Source of the DNA: Streptococcus mitis NCTC 12261
Lineage (GTDB): Bacteria; Bacillota; Bacilli; Lactobacillales; Streptococcaceae
NCBI RefSeq assembly: GCF_000148585.2
Contig: NZ_CP028414.1
Location: 983,501 to 1,047,500, forward strand
Length of the DNA: 64,000 nt
Reading direction: 5' to 3'
The notes beneath the pieces were generated by a model that did no database searches, was not told where the DNA came from, and saw only the letters and a list, made by a program, of their open reading frames with translations. The position numbers and the translations under genes were made by a program. The stretch's first letter is position 1. Every line of letters starts with the position of its first letter. Positions 20,431 through 31,982 of this stretch are shown here, in pieces.

Positions 20431-21562
20431 CTGTTGCTACCCCCACTACTTCATCATATCCTACAACCTGTACTTCTTCTGTCCCATCAATTTCGACACC
20501 ATCAGAAATAACTGCACCTTCACCAATAATGGCACGTTTGATTTTAGCTCCCTGACCGACAATTGCACCACTCATGATAACTGAATCTACTACTTCTGCC
20601 CCTTCGCGAACTTGCGCACCTGTTGAGAGGATAGAATGTTTAACAGTTCCATCTACGAAACAGCCATCGACAACCAAGGAATCTTCCACATGAGCATTTG
20701 CCCCAAGGAAGTTTGGTGGTGAAATTAAGTTTCTTGAGTAAATCTTCCATTGACGGTTACGGCTATCTAAGGCATTTTCTGGAGAAATATACTCCATGTT
20801 CGCTTCCCAAAGAGACTCAATTGTACCAACGTCTTTCCAGTAACCATTAAATTCATAGGCATAGACACTTTCACCTGACTCAAGGTAGTTTGGAATAACA
20901 TTTTTACCGAAGTCTGACATATCGACTTTGCTCTTTTCAGCAACAATAAGCATATTGCGGAGACGTTGCCAATCAAAGATATAGATTCCCATAGAAGCTT
21001 TGGTAGATTTAGGTTGAGCTGGTTTTTCTTCAAATTCAACAATACGATTGTTTGCATCTGTATTCATGATACCAAAACGGCTAGCTTCCTTAAGAGGAAC
21101 ATCAAGAACTGCTACTGTCAAACTAGCATTATTATCCTTGTGAGACTGGAGCATATCATCATAATCCATTTTGTAGATATGGTCCCCAGATAGAATCAAA
21201 ACATACTCAGGGTTTACACTGTCGATATAATCAATATTTTGGTAAATGGCGTGGCTAGTCCCCTCAAACCAACGATTTCCTTCACTTGCAGAATAAGGTT
21301 GAAGAATAGAGACACCAGAATTGATACCATCTAGTCCCCAGCTTGAACCATTACCAATATGGTTATTGAGAGCAAGTGGTTGGTACTGTGTAATGACTCC
21401 AACATTGTTGATGCCTGAGTTGGCACAGTTTGAAAGAGCAAAGTCAATGATACGGTAGCGCCCACCAAATTGCACAGCTGGTTTTGCGATGCTTTGAGTA
21501 AGTTTACCGAGACGAGTTCCTTGCCCACCAGCAAGAATCAAAGCTAACATTTCATTCTTCAT
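20420..21562 (-). CDS. glgC: Glucose-1-phosphate adenylyltransferase, catalytic subunit
   Basis: Makes ADP-glucose from glucose-1-phosphate and ATP, 380 aa. Pyrophosphorylase loop [11 protein letters not shown] near residue 12, [14 protein letters not shown] near residue 128, and a C-terminal beta-helix domain. AAAAGGAG precedes the ATG, which overlaps the glgB stop by 11 bp. Together with GlgD it forms the hetero-oligomeric enzyme. Confidence 0.97.
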   Translation of the reverse strand: MKNEMLALILAGGQGTRLGKLTQSIAKPAVQFGGRYRIIDFALSNCANSGINNVGVITQYQPLALNNHIGNGSSWGLDGINSGVSILQPYSASEGNRWFEGTSHAIYQNIDYIDSVNPEYVLILSGDHIYKMDYDDMLQSHKDNNASLTVAVLDVPLKEASRFGIMNTDANNRIVEFEEKPAQPKSTKASMGIYIFDWQRLRNMLIVAEKSKVDMSDFGKNVIPNYLESGESVYAYEFNGYWKDVGTIESLWEANMEYISPENALDSRNRQWKIYSRNLISPPNFLGANAHVEDSLVVDGCFVDGTVKHSILSTGAQVREGAEVVDSVIMSGAIVGQGAKIKRAIIGEGAVISDGVEIDGTEEVQVVGYDEVVGVATDED

Positions 21563-23480
21563 TTTCTACTCCTTTTTGGTTTTTACTTGTGACGGTTTTA
21601 GTAGGTTTCAAGCGACGTTTGATTTTCCAAACACTTGCTCCCATAGCCGGTAGGGTAAAGGTCAAGGTCTGCTCATAATCTTTCCATAGCCCTTCTTGCG
21701 TTTGCACAGTTTGATTATGTTCTTTCCAAACGCCTCCCCACTCTTCTAACTCAGTATTCCAGACTTCTTCGTAAATCCCTGCAACAGGAAGTCCGATTGT
21801 AAAATCTTTTCGTTCAACAGGTGCCATATTAAAGATACAGACTAACATATCATCCTTCTTACCCTTACGGATGAAGGAAAGAACACTCTGGTCTCGATTA
21901 TCCGCATCGATGATTTCAATACCATCATAGCTGGTATCAATTTCCCACAGACAGCGGTGGTCTTTGTAAAACTGGTTTAGCTGAGAAGTGAAATACTTCA
22001 TCTTAGCATTCATTGGATCTTCTAGGTTAGACCATTCCAACTGCTCTTCAGATTTCCATTCTAGGAATTGGCCGTATTCGCTACCCATAAAGAGCAATTT
22101 CTTACCAGGGTGACAAATTTGGTAAGTGTAGAGATTACGTAAGCCTGCAAATTGATTGTAGCGATCTCCCCACATCTTGTGCATCATACTCTTCTTGCCA
22201 TGAACCACTTCATCGTGCGAGAATGGTAGGAGATAGTTTTCATTGAAAACATACATAAAGCTGAAAGTCACCAGATTAAAGTCATATTTACGGTAAATCG
22301 GATCTTCTTCGTAGAATCGGAGGATATCATTCATCCAGCCCATATTCCACTTGTAGTCAAATCCTAGACCATCTGAATCCTTAGTGTCAGTAATCTGAGT
22401 AGCTGATGAACTTTCTTCTGCAATCATCATCACATCTGGATGAGCTAGTTTAATCACATTATTTAAGCGTTGAAGGAAATAATAGCCTTCATAGTTGAGA
22501 TTGCCACCATCTTTATTAGGTGTCCATGGAGCATCATCGTAGTCAAGATAGAGCATATTGCTAACGGCATCTACGCGAATACCATCTAGATGGTAAAAGT
22601 CAATCCAAAACTTGATACTAGAAATCAAAAAGGACTGGACTTCATTCTTTCCAAGGTCAAAATTGAGAGCTCCCCAACCGTAGTTATGAGCCTTATTATG
22701 GTCTTGGTATTCAAAAGTCGGTGTTCCATCATAATAGGCCAAGGCATCATCATTGATAGTAAAGTGACCAGGTACCCAGTCTACAATAACGCCTATATTG
22801 TTTAAGTGACATTCCTCAACAAAATCTTGAAATTCTTCAGGACGACCATAGGCATGCTCTAGAGCAAAGTAACCCATAAGCTGATAGCCCCAACTCAAAC
22901 CTAGTGGGTGAGACATCAGGGGCATAAACTCAATGTGAGTATAATTCATCTCAACCAAGTAAGGAATAAGTTCATCTTTCAATTGAGCAAAACTATAGGG
23001 GCTGCCATCCGGATTTCTCTTCCAAGAGCCAGCATGAGCCTCATAAATATTGACAGGACGCTCTTCAAAGCTCAAGCGTTTTCTACGGGCTAGCCAGAGG
23101 CCATCCTTCCATTTCTTTTCTGGAATATCTGTTAAAATAGCCCCAGTACCAGGTCGTGCCTCATATCGAACAGCCAAAGGGTCAATCTTCATCAGTTGAT
23201 GACCATTTGCACGCGTGATATGGTACTTATAAATTTGGCCTTCTTGAGCAAGACTGGTAAAGACTTCCCAGACTCCAAATTCATTCCGTTCCATCGGAAT
23301 TTGATTTTCAACCCAATTGGTGAAATCCCCTACCAAGTGAACAGCCTGAGCATTAGGCGCCCACACACGAAAAGTATAGCCATACTCTCCATTTTTTTCT
23401 TCCCTATGAGCTCCCAGATAGTGCTGGAGGTGAAAATTTTCACCTGTCATAAAGGTTTCTAAAGCATTATTCTTATCCAT
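21552..23480 (-). CDS. glgB: 1,4-alpha-glucan branching enzyme
   Basis: GH13 branching enzyme, 642 aa: cuts alpha-1,4 chains and re-attaches them by alpha-1,6 links. The N-terminal CBM48-type module (about residues 20-110) is followed by the catalytic barrel with nucleophile Asp in [15 protein letters not shown], acid/base Glu in MIAEESS, and transition-state Asp in [10 protein letters not shown]. First gene of glgBCDA, with GGAGGGTGT before the ATG. A consensus promoter and a cre site lie directly upstream, so CcpA control by glucose is expected. Confidence 0.97.
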   Translation of the reverse strand: MDKNNALETFMTGENFHLQHYLGAHREEKNGEYGYTFRVWAPNAQAVHLVGDFTNWVENQIPMERNEFGVWEVFTSLAQEGQIYKYHITRANGHQLMKIDPLAVRYEARPGTGAILTDIPEKKWKDGLWLARRKRLSFEERPVNIYEAHAGSWKRNPDGSPYSFAQLKDELIPYLVEMNYTHIEFMPLMSHPLGLSWGYQLMGYFALEHAYGRPEEFQDFVEECHLNNIGVIVDWVPGHFTINDDALAYYDGTPTFEYQDHNKAHNYGWGALNFDLGKNEVQSFLISSIKFWIDFYHLDGIRVDAVSNMLYLDYDDAPWTPNKDGGNLNYEGYYFLQRLNNVIKLAHPDVMMIAEESSSATQITDTKDSDGLGFDYKWNMGWMNDILRFYEEDPIYRKYDFNLVTFSFMYVFNENYLLPFSHDEVVHGKKSMMHKMWGDRYNQFAGLRNLYTYQICHPGKKLLFMGSEYGQFLEWKSEEQLEWSNLEDPMNAKMKYFTSQLNQFYKDHRCLWEIDTSYDGIEIIDADNRDQSVLSFIRKGKKDDMLVCIFNMAPVERKDFTIGLPVAGIYEEVWNTELEEWGGVWKEHNQTVQTQEGLWKDYEQTLTFTLPAMGASVWKIKRRLKPTKTVTSKNQKGVENEE

Positions 23481-23494
23481 ACACCCTCCTATTT

Positions 23495-23509
23495 CTGTAA
23501 GCGTTTTCT
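23495..23509 (-). promoter_or_regulatory. cre site (CcpA) at the glgB transcription start
   Basis: CTGTAAGCGTTTTCT fits the cre consensus WTGNAANCGNWNNCW at all but the first base. It lies 8 bp downstream of the glgB -10, where CcpA binding would block transcription. Confidence 0.7.
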
Positions 23510-23517
23510 ATAGATTT

Positions 23518-23546
23518 ATTATACTACCTTTTTAGGGAAGATTCAA
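23518..23546 (-). promoter_or_regulatory. glgB promoter
   Basis: Minus strand -35 TTGAAT (23541-23546), 17-bp spacer, -10 TATAAT (23518-23523). A second, weaker cre-like pair of elements (AAACGCTTT, TGAAAACGAATT) lies further upstream around 23632-23650. Confidence 0.75.
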
Positions 23547-23713
23547 GTAAATTACGGAATTTGCAAAAAAATCTTTTGAAAGTCTTCAACAAATTCACTG
23601 ATGTGTTCACTTGTAAATCAAGAAATTTTCAGAAACGCTTTGAAAACGAATTGTTTTTTTATAATACTATCATAAAGTTCGTTATTTAGCTAACAAAAAT
23701 ATAATTTTAAGTA

Positions 23714-23748
23714 AAAAAATAAATCAGGAAACGAATCTCCTGATTTTA
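23714..23748 (-). terminator. Terminator after gapN
   Basis: AAATCAGGA (23721-23729) and TCCTGATTT (23738-23746) form a 9-bp stem followed by seven T on the minus strand, just after the gapN stop codon. Confidence 0.8.
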
Positions 23749-23752
23749 CATT

Positions 23753-25177
23753 TCATTTCACATCAAAAACAATGGATTTGACATTTGTCATCGCTTCAAT
23801 ACTATATTTAATTCCTTGCACTCCAGCGCCAGAACCTTTGACACCAAGGAATGGGAAATTATCTGGACCACGCTGGGTTTTATTATTTATATGAACTGTA
23901 CCCACTTCAAGTTTTTCAGCAATTTCAAATGCTTTTTTGAAATCATTTGTAAAGACTGAGGATTGAAGGCCGAATTCAGATTCGTTGGCAAAGGCAATGG
24001 CTTCCTCTACACTAGCCACACGGATAATTGGTAAAACAGGACCAAATGGCTCTTCCCATGCCACTTTGATATCTTTTGTAACTTGGTCAAAAAGCACTGG
24101 CCATAGAAGATTGCCTTCGCGTTTGATTGGTGTAAGAGCCTGAGCACCTTTTTCTTGTGCATCATCAATCAAGCCCCAAATAAAGTCTGCTGAAGCATTG
24201 TCGATAACTGGTGTGATATCAGCATTGTCGAATGGATCGCCAACTGTTAATTTAGTAACCTCTGCTTGAAGCAAAGCAGCTAGTGTATCTGCTACACTTT
24301 CGATAACAATAACACGTTTAATGGCTGTGCAACGTTGACCTGAATAGCTAAAGGCACCCGCAACAATTTGCTTGGCAGCATGTTCCAAATCTGCATCTTC
24401 TAGTACTAAGGCTGCATCTTTCCCACCAAGCTCCAACATGATTGGACGCATACCAGCTAAACGACCAATACGTTCTCCGATAGGAGTTGAACCTGTAAAG
24501 TTGATGAAGTTGACTTCTTTGTGTTCAATGATATAATCCCCAATTTCTGAACCACGACCCGTAATGGTATTGAAAACACCAGCCGGAATCCCTGCTTCTT
24601 CAAACGCTTTAGCCAACAAGAGCCCAGAAATAGAACCTTGTGTTGGTGGCTTAAACATGACTACATTCCCTGCAATCAAGGCAGGTGCAATTTTAGAAGC
24701 AGATAAATTAACTGGATAATTAAAGGGAGCGATAGCCAGCACGACACCAACTGGCTCGCGACGAACAACGGCCAATTTATTTTTACTTGCTGCTTCAAAA
24801 CCGCCACCTTCCATTGCTTGTCCAGTGATACGGAGACCTTCCTCAGCAGCATAGCGAATCAAGTCTGCGGTACGCACCACTTCTCCAATAGCTGCTTTAA
24901 TTCCCTTTGCCACTTCTTTGGCAAGTATAGTACCAATTTCTTCCTTATCACGTTCTAAAATAGCTGCTGTTTTGTGCAAATAAGCCGCACGTTCAACTGC
25001 TGATAAAGCTCGCCAAGCTGGCAGGGCTGCACGCGCAGCTTTCATAGCCTCATCTACTTCTGCCTGAGTCATAGCTGGAACAGTCCCTAATTCTTCTTGG
25101 TTTATTGGTGAATAAATCGTAATTTCTTTTTCAGCTGATTTCCATTTTCCATTTACTAAATTCTGATATCTTGTCAA
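23753..25177 (-). CDS. gapN: NADP-dependent non-phosphorylating glyceraldehyde-3-phosphate dehydrogenase
   Basis: Aldehyde-dehydrogenase-superfamily enzyme, 474 aa, that oxidises glyceraldehyde-3-phosphate directly to 3-phosphoglycerate and yields NADPH. This is a main NADPH source in streptococci. The catalytic Cys is in YSGQRCTA (about residue 283) and the general base Glu in LELGGKDAAL. Sequence is close to the well-studied S. mutans enzyme throughout. Translation starts at a TTG (25175-25177) with AGGAGG 8 nt upstream; no ATG fits the homology. A promoter lies upstream, and a terminator downstream separates it from glgB. Confidence 0.96.
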   Translation of the reverse strand: MTRYQNLVNGKWKSAEKEITIYSPINQEELGTVPAMTQAEVDEAMKAARAALPAWRALSAVERAAYLHKTAAILERDKEEIGTILAKEVAKGIKAAIGEVVRTADLIRYAAEEGLRITGQAMEGGGFEAASKNKLAVVRREPVGVVLAIAPFNYPVNLSASKIAPALIAGNVVMFKPPTQGSISGLLLAKAFEEAGIPAGVFNTITGRGSEIGDYIIEHKEVNFINFTGSTPIGERIGRLAGMRPIMLELGGKDAALVLEDADLEHAAKQIVAGAFSYSGQRCTAIKRVIVIESVADTLAALLQAEVTKLTVGDPFDNADITPVIDNASADFIWGLIDDAQEKGAQALTPIKREGNLLWPVLFDQVTKDIKVAWEEPFGPVLPIIRVASVEEAIAFANESEFGLQSSVFTNDFKKAFEIAEKLEVGTVHINNKTQRGPDNFPFLGVKGSGAGVQGIKYSIEAMTNVKSIVFDVK

Positions 25178-25208
25178 ATTCTCGTCCTCCTGAAAATGAT
25201 TAAGATAT

Positions 25209-25236
25209 ATTTTACCAAATTTTCAGAAAATTACAA
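25209..25236 (-). promoter_or_regulatory. gapN promoter
   Basis: Minus strand -35 TTGTAA (25231-25236), 16-bp spacer, extended -10 TGG-TAAAAT (TAAAAT at 25209-25214). Confidence 0.6.
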
Positions 25237-25332
25237 CCCTTTTTGCAATTTTTTTGAGATTATTTTCACAAGCTTGGTTTTTCAAACTATTTGAAACTTG
25301 ATTCTAATCTTCATTGAAAACTTATAAATGAT

Positions 25333-25364
25333 AAAAAGGATTAGACAATCTAACCCTTTTTAGT
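25333..25364 (-). terminator. Terminator after pulA
   Basis: Stem AAAAGG(A)TTAGA / TCTAACCCTTTT with a 3-nt loop and T-run on the minus strand, 9 bp beyond the pulA stop codon. Confidence 0.8.
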
Positions 25365-25372
25365 TTATGCAT

Positions 25373-27658
25373 TTAAGAGAGTACTTTTAGCACTGCGACA
25401 CTAGTATCATCAATGACATTTTCTTGTTTCGAACGACTATTGGTCACAAGCATTTCTAGATTTCCTGCATTTTCAAAGTATAAGGAAGTTCCCTTGGCAT
25501 TGAATACTACCAATAGATGTTCTGGCCCCCCGTGAATCTCGTAAACAATCCATCCGCTATTTTCTGCAGCTGTGTGAACAAAGACATGACGGTAAACTTC
25601 TTCGTATGTAGGATAAGAAAAGGCGCTAGTCTGTGTTTTCAGTCGAATAATTTGACGGACAAAGTCAATGCTTTCTTGTCTTTCATTGATTAAATCCCAG
25701 TTTATTTGGTTAACACTGTCAGGAGCGTTGTAACTATTCATAGCACGTTCTCGGTCTGCCGAAGTGAGTTGTCCATGTTCACCCGTCGGAATTAATTTGG
25801 TTCGACCAAATTCTTGGCCAATTTCCATAAAGGACATTCCTTGCATGAGAAGGTTCATTGCTGTCGCTGTCTCAACCTTGCGCATAATCTGGTCTGAACT
25901 TTGATCAGGATGAAGAGTCGCCAACAAATCATGAAGATTGTAATTGTCATGGGCTTCAACATAGTTGAGAACCTGGTTTGGACTGAGATAAGAACCCAAT
26001 TCTCGGCTACCAAGAATGGCCTTGGCAATGATTGGTTCAGTGGCTGCACCACTTACAAATCCTGACTTGATTGCACCATAAACTTCTCCTCCTTTGACCG
26101 CATCACGCTGATTATCATTGAAGAATCCGATATTTGGCATTTGGTAGGCATTATCCTTCTTGGCCTTATCATAAGTTGCAAGACCTGTTCCCATATCCCA
26201 GCCTTCTCCATAAGTGATAATACAGGGATCAACCTCATCTAGCGCCCAACGAATCGCTTGCATGGTTTTGACATCATGAATACCCATCAAGTCAAAACGG
26301 AAGCCGTCAATATTGTATTCCTGTACCCAGTATAGAAGAGAATCAATCATGTACTTGCGGAACATTTCGTGTTCACTGGCTGTTTCATTTCCAACACCTG
26401 TTCCATTCTGGAAGGTACCGTCTGGATTCATACGATAGTAGTAATCAGGGACAGTTGTTTGGAAAGGTGCATCAACCGTTGAAAAGGTGTGATTATAAAC
26501 CACGTCCATAATGACACCAATCCCCGCATCGTGATAGGCTTGAACCATGGTCTTCAAATCACGAATGACCTGCCCTGGATCATCTGGATTACTAGAAAAA
26601 CTTGGTTCTGGTGCATTGTAGTTTTGAGGGTCATAACCCCAGTTATAGGTTACATTTCCATCCTCATCGTATTCCTTATGGCGATCAAAGATAGGCTGGA
26701 GTTGAACATAGTTGCAGCCAAGTTCTTTGATATAGTCAAAGGCGGTTGCTTGTCCGAATTGGTTTACAGTTCCAGTCTGGGCAGCACCAAGGAAGGTTCC
26801 ACGGAGATGCTCTGCAACTCCAGAGGTCGGAGATTTGGTTAAATCTCGGATATGCATTTCACAGATAACTGCTTTACATGGATTTTCCAAACGCCAAGGC
26901 GCTTCTGTTCCATGTTTGACCACAAATCCTTCTACTTGTCTGTCTTGATGAGAAAGAATTACGGAACGTTTGCCGTCAGGACTTGTGGCAATCGTGTAAG
27001 GATCTCTCGTCACAGTCTGGTGGTGAGGAAAGTCAATCTGATACTGATAAGCCTTGCCAGCAAGATTTTCATCTAAGTCTAGACTCCAAACACCAATGGT
27101 ATTGTACTTATGACTGTATGAATAGCTATTACCACGCTCTAGATTAAAGGTTTTCCAAATCGGAGCGTCGTTGCTGGTATTTTCGTAGACAACCACCTGT
27201 ACAGCAGTAGCCGTAGGAGCCCAAAGTTTAAAGCTAGTCTGATAATCTGAAAGACTGTAACCTAGTTCTCCTTGGTAGCCCCAGTGGTGATCAAAACTAG
27301 CGCTATGTATTGCTCTATCAAAAGCAAATGGATTTTGATCTTTGTAGTAAGGACTAGCAATGGCTGGGTTTTCAGAATAATAAACAGTCTCGTCGCCCTC
27401 TAAAATCCAAACTTCTGTCAGAAGCGGATAGTAGTTATAACGCACGGAATATTCCTTAACTGTCCCATCAATCTCGACAGAAAACTTCAGGTTTTCTAAC
27501 TTTTCTTGACTTGTAACTGTGAAGGAGAACTTTGCTCCAAAAAAGTTATTTTCATAATACAATTTTTCAACATTGTCCGCCTGTTTTCTACTAAATGAAC
27601 AGGCTGCATAATCCCCGTTTTTTCGATGAAAATGGATGACTACAGGGTAATTAAACAT
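25373..27658 (-). CDS. pulA: Type I pullulanase (glycogen debranching)
   Basis: GH13 debranching enzyme, 761 aa, hydrolysing alpha-1,6 links. The pullulanase signature YNWGYDP is present. Catalytic regions follow: I DVVYNHTF, II GFRFDLMGIH (nucleophile Asp), III YGEGWD (acid/base Glu), IV VEAHDNYN. An N-terminal carbohydrate-binding part fills about residues 1-230. There is no signal peptide and no LPxTG anchor, so this is a cytosolic enzyme, unlike the surface pullulanase SpuA. Next to gapN and glgBCDA it most likely trims glycogen or imported maltodextrins. AGGAAAAG precedes the ATG. It lies 153 bp downstream of ligA. Confidence 0.94.
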   Translation of the reverse strand: MFNYPVVIHFHRKNGDYAACSFSRKQADNVEKLYYENNFFGAKFSFTVTSQEKLENLKFSVEIDGTVKEYSVRYNYYPLLTEVWILEGDETVYYSENPAIASPYYKDQNPFAFDRAIHSASFDHHWGYQGELGYSLSDYQTSFKLWAPTATAVQVVVYENTSNDAPIWKTFNLERGNSYSYSHKYNTIGVWSLDLDENLAGKAYQYQIDFPHHQTVTRDPYTIATSPDGKRSVILSHQDRQVEGFVVKHGTEAPWRLENPCKAVICEMHIRDLTKSPTSGVAEHLRGTFLGAAQTGTVNQFGQATAFDYIKELGCNYVQLQPIFDRHKEYDEDGNVTYNWGYDPQNYNAPEPSFSSNPDDPGQVIRDLKTMVQAYHDAGIGVIMDVVYNHTFSTVDAPFQTTVPDYYYRMNPDGTFQNGTGVGNETASEHEMFRKYMIDSLLYWVQEYNIDGFRFDLMGIHDVKTMQAIRWALDEVDPCIITYGEGWDMGTGLATYDKAKKDNAYQMPNIGFFNDNQRDAVKGGEVYGAIKSGFVSGAATEPIIAKAILGSRELGSYLSPNQVLNYVEAHDNYNLHDLLATLHPDQSSDQIMRKVETATAMNLLMQGMSFMEIGQEFGRTKLIPTGEHGQLTSADRERAMNSYNAPDSVNQINWDLINERQESIDFVRQIIRLKTQTSAFSYPTYEEVYRHVFVHTAAENSGWIVYEIHGGPEHLLVVFNAKGTSLYFENAGNLEMLVTNSRSKQENVIDDTSVAVLKVLS

Positions 27659-27811
27659 TTCTTTTCCTAATTTCTAATTTTAATTTAATTTTTTATGTGG
27701 TGCTGATAGATTCAGCGATTTAATTTCTTACTCAAGATAGACTCAATCCATGTCAAAACACTTTAGGAAAGACAGTTTCAGACTATCTAACACCTAGCCT
27801 TCTACTATTCT

Positions 27812-29806
<1,995 letters not shown>

Positions 29807-29862
29807 ACGAGAAGGGCGGAAAAAACACTTAGATTGGAATTATTTTTGAAGTCCAAGCAAAC

Positions 29863-31041
29863 TTATGTCTCTTTTTCAAAATGAGTTCGTACATAGCCTA
29901 GAGCTAAGAAGGATAAGGCGACAACTCCAAGTCCAATAATCAAGAAAGAATAAAGATGGACACTTGGAAGAAAGGTCATCAAACCTTTCGCAAGCGGCAT
30001 AAAGAGAATTGCCAGTGTAAAAATGGTACTCAATACCCTACCCAAATATTCTCCATCAATCTTGGTCTGTACCTGTGTAAAGAAGTGAATATTAAAAATC
30101 GTCATAAAGAGTTCACAAATCAGGTTTCCAGAAAAGGTTAAAATATTGGGCAGAGGCAAACCCATCATGAAAACTCCTACTCCTGTTAAAATCAATAAGA
30201 ACAAAAGTGTATTCATACTTGATTTAAATTTATTTGCTATCAGTGCTCCTATAATTGAGCCAATCGCACCCATGGTTAAGATAGTCGCATAAGCTCCTTC
30301 TACTCCATATAGTTTATTTGAAAAAGGAAGCAAAAACTCAAAAGCCGCAAAAAAGAAATTAACGCTGGAAGCCACTAACAGGAGAAAGAAAATCTCTTTT
30401 TGATGCCAGATATAGTGCAAGCCATCTTTGATATCTGCAAAAATATCTTTACCAGTAAAAAGTTTCTTATCTTGAACCATTGGTTCTTCTTTTGGAAGTA
30501 AGGCCACTAGAACAAATGCTATAAAAAAAGTCAAAGCATCTAGTAAGAGCGTCAGATGGAGACTTGCAAATTGTAAGACCAGAAAAGAAAGTACAGGAGA
30601 ACTCACACTGACAACCTGCAAGACCAACTCCAAACGAGAATTGTAGAGGACCAGTTCATCCTTCTCTACCAATTCTGTGATAATGGCCTTATTTGCAGGT
30701 CTAGAAAAGGCAAAAGCAATAGCCTGCACAATATTGGCAAAAATCAAAGCGCCAATCATCCAGCTGTCATTCCTTATGAAAGAAATAGCCAGACAAAGAA
30801 TCCCACAAACAAGGTCTGTCACCATTAAAATCCTACGACGAGAAAAACGGTCTGAAATGACTCCACCAAAAGGATTTACGAGAATAGATGTGACCAGTTC
30901 AGAAATCTGATACATTCCTAAAACTGTCTGTCCGATAGTCCCCATGGAAGCCAACCAGACACTATTTCCATAATCATAGAGCATATTCCCTATCTTGTTA
31001 ACAGCTCCACGGCTAATCAACTGTACGGCATAGCGATTCAT
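29863..31041 (-). CDS. MFS transporter (drug-efflux type)
   Basis: Major facilitator superfamily exporter, 392 aa, about 12 membrane helices. The loop 2-3 motif is GGVISDRFSRRRIL, the typical MFS signature. It resembles the macrolide/multidrug branch seen in Firmicutes, but no substrate can be assigned. ATG at 31041 is supported by GAGAGGAG five bases upstream. An in-frame TTG at 31056 would sit inside the Shine-Dalgarno region. The gene lies 76 bp after rgg on the same strand, and its promoter and ribosome-binding site fall within a long palindrome, suggesting regulated expression. Confidence 0.88.
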   Translation of the reverse strand: MNRYAVQLISRGAVNKIGNMLYDYGNSVWLASMGTIGQTVLGMYQISELVTSILVNPFGGVISDRFSRRRILMVTDLVCGILCLAISFIRNDSWMIGALIFANIVQAIAFAFSRPANKAIITELVEKDELVLYNSRLELVLQVVSVSSPVLSFLVLQFASLHLTLLLDALTFFIAFVLVALLPKEEPMVQDKKLFTGKDIFADIKDGLHYIWHQKEIFFLLLVASSVNFFFAAFEFLLPFSNKLYGVEGAYATILTMGAIGSIIGALIANKFKSSMNTLLFLLILTGVGVFMMGLPLPNILTFSGNLICELFMTIFNIHFFTQVQTKIDGEYLGRVLSTIFTLAILFMPLAKGLMTFLPSVHLYSFLIIGLGVVALSFLALGYVRTHFEKET

Positions 31042-31043
31042 AA

Positions 31044-31092
31044 AAACTCCTCTCAAATTTTGAAACTATTGTATCAAAACTTGGAGGAGTTT
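31044..31092 (-). promoter_or_regulatory. Long palindrome over the MFS promoter and ribosome-binding site
   Basis: Arms 31044-31063 and 31074-31092 pair over about 19 bp with one bulged base. The loop holds an extended -10 (TGA-TACAAT, -10 at 31068-31073), and the 3' arm contains the GAGGAG Shine-Dalgarno followed by TTTTT and the ATG. It could be an operator, a terminator for rgg, or an RNA hairpin hiding the ribosome-binding site. Confidence 0.6.
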
Positions 31093-31117
31093 CTCATTTT
31101 TCCCATATTTGGGAAAA

Positions 31118-31981
31118 TTAATCTTTGACAAATTTCTCGTAGTGTTCCTGATAGTAGGCTACTTGCTCTGGAAGACCTAGCACGTCAAAAATATGCATGG
31201 CCTCTTGCATCTGCTTACAGCCTACTTTACACTGTCCCTTTTGATACAAGGCAAAACCTTTTAAATAATGGAAAACATTACGCTCATAAAGTTTAATACC
31301 TTTACCAATAATCTTCTCTGTATAAGTCTCAAAATATCTTGCATTGTCAAAAGAAAGATGCTCTAAACAATGCTGGTAACAATTAAGGGCTAAAATCAAG
31401 ACCAGTTTTCTATGGCGACCAATTTCTTGATAAAATCCCTCCCTCTCCATCACTTCTCTACCAATTCGAGTGACGTAGTCCACATCGTAGAAACTATAGA
31501 GGTTTCCAAAAAGAATCAACTCATACATGGTCCATTCTTCTGTTTTGAAGAGATAATCTGCTACCTTATCCAAATCATCCCGCTCCATATGATAACTCGA
31601 ATCTCTTTGACAAATCAGACCTTGTAGCAAAATCCAGTTCAGCTCAAAATAAAGGGGATTCGTCGAACTCTTAGCCTTTTCAAGTTGTTCTCTTTGAAGC
31701 TTTTGAAAACCTGCAATATCATTTGAGTAGTAAAGGGGTACAATTTGTCCCATCATGGCAACATGTTCATGATTATGAAAATTCCTTGCCTTGTCCATGA
31801 AATTTTCGATTGTAACATGAATGTTATCCAAAATCTCAAAGAAACGAGAAACTGCTAGGTCAGACTCCCCAAGCTCAAAGCGAGATAACTGGGAAGTTGA
31901 ACAGGACTCCCCTGCCGCCTCCTTTAAAGAATAATTTCCACTTGTTCGAAATTCACGAAATACCTTTCCAAGATGTTCCAT
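31118..31981 (-). CDS. Rgg/MutR family transcriptional regulator
   Basis: Cytosolic Rgg-type regulator, 287 aa: N-terminal HTH (about residues 5-60, SLKEAAGESCSTSQLSRFE) and a C-terminal repeat domain (about 85-285) that in this family binds short peptides. The ATG at 31981 has AGGTG 6 nt upstream; a TTG start 11 codons earlier would lie inside the ABC-F gene. It begins 1 bp after the ABC-F stop and precedes the MFS gene. I found no short hydrophobic peptide gene beside it, so its signal, if any, is encoded elsewhere. The MFS gene and its palindrome are the obvious candidate target. Confidence 0.88.
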   Translation of the reverse strand: MEHLGKVFREFRTSGNYSLKEAAGESCSTSQLSRFELGESDLAVSRFFEILDNIHVTIENFMDKARNFHNHEHVAMMGQIVPLYYSNDIAGFQKLQREQLEKAKSSTNPLYFELNWILLQGLICQRDSSYHMERDDLDKVADYLFKTEEWTMYELILFGNLYSFYDVDYVTRIGREVMEREGFYQEIGRHRKLVLILALNCYQHCLEHLSFDNARYFETYTEKIIGKGIKLYERNVFHYLKGFALYQKGQCKVGCKQMQEAMHIFDVLGLPEQVAYYQEHYEKFVKD

Positions 31982-31982
31982 T

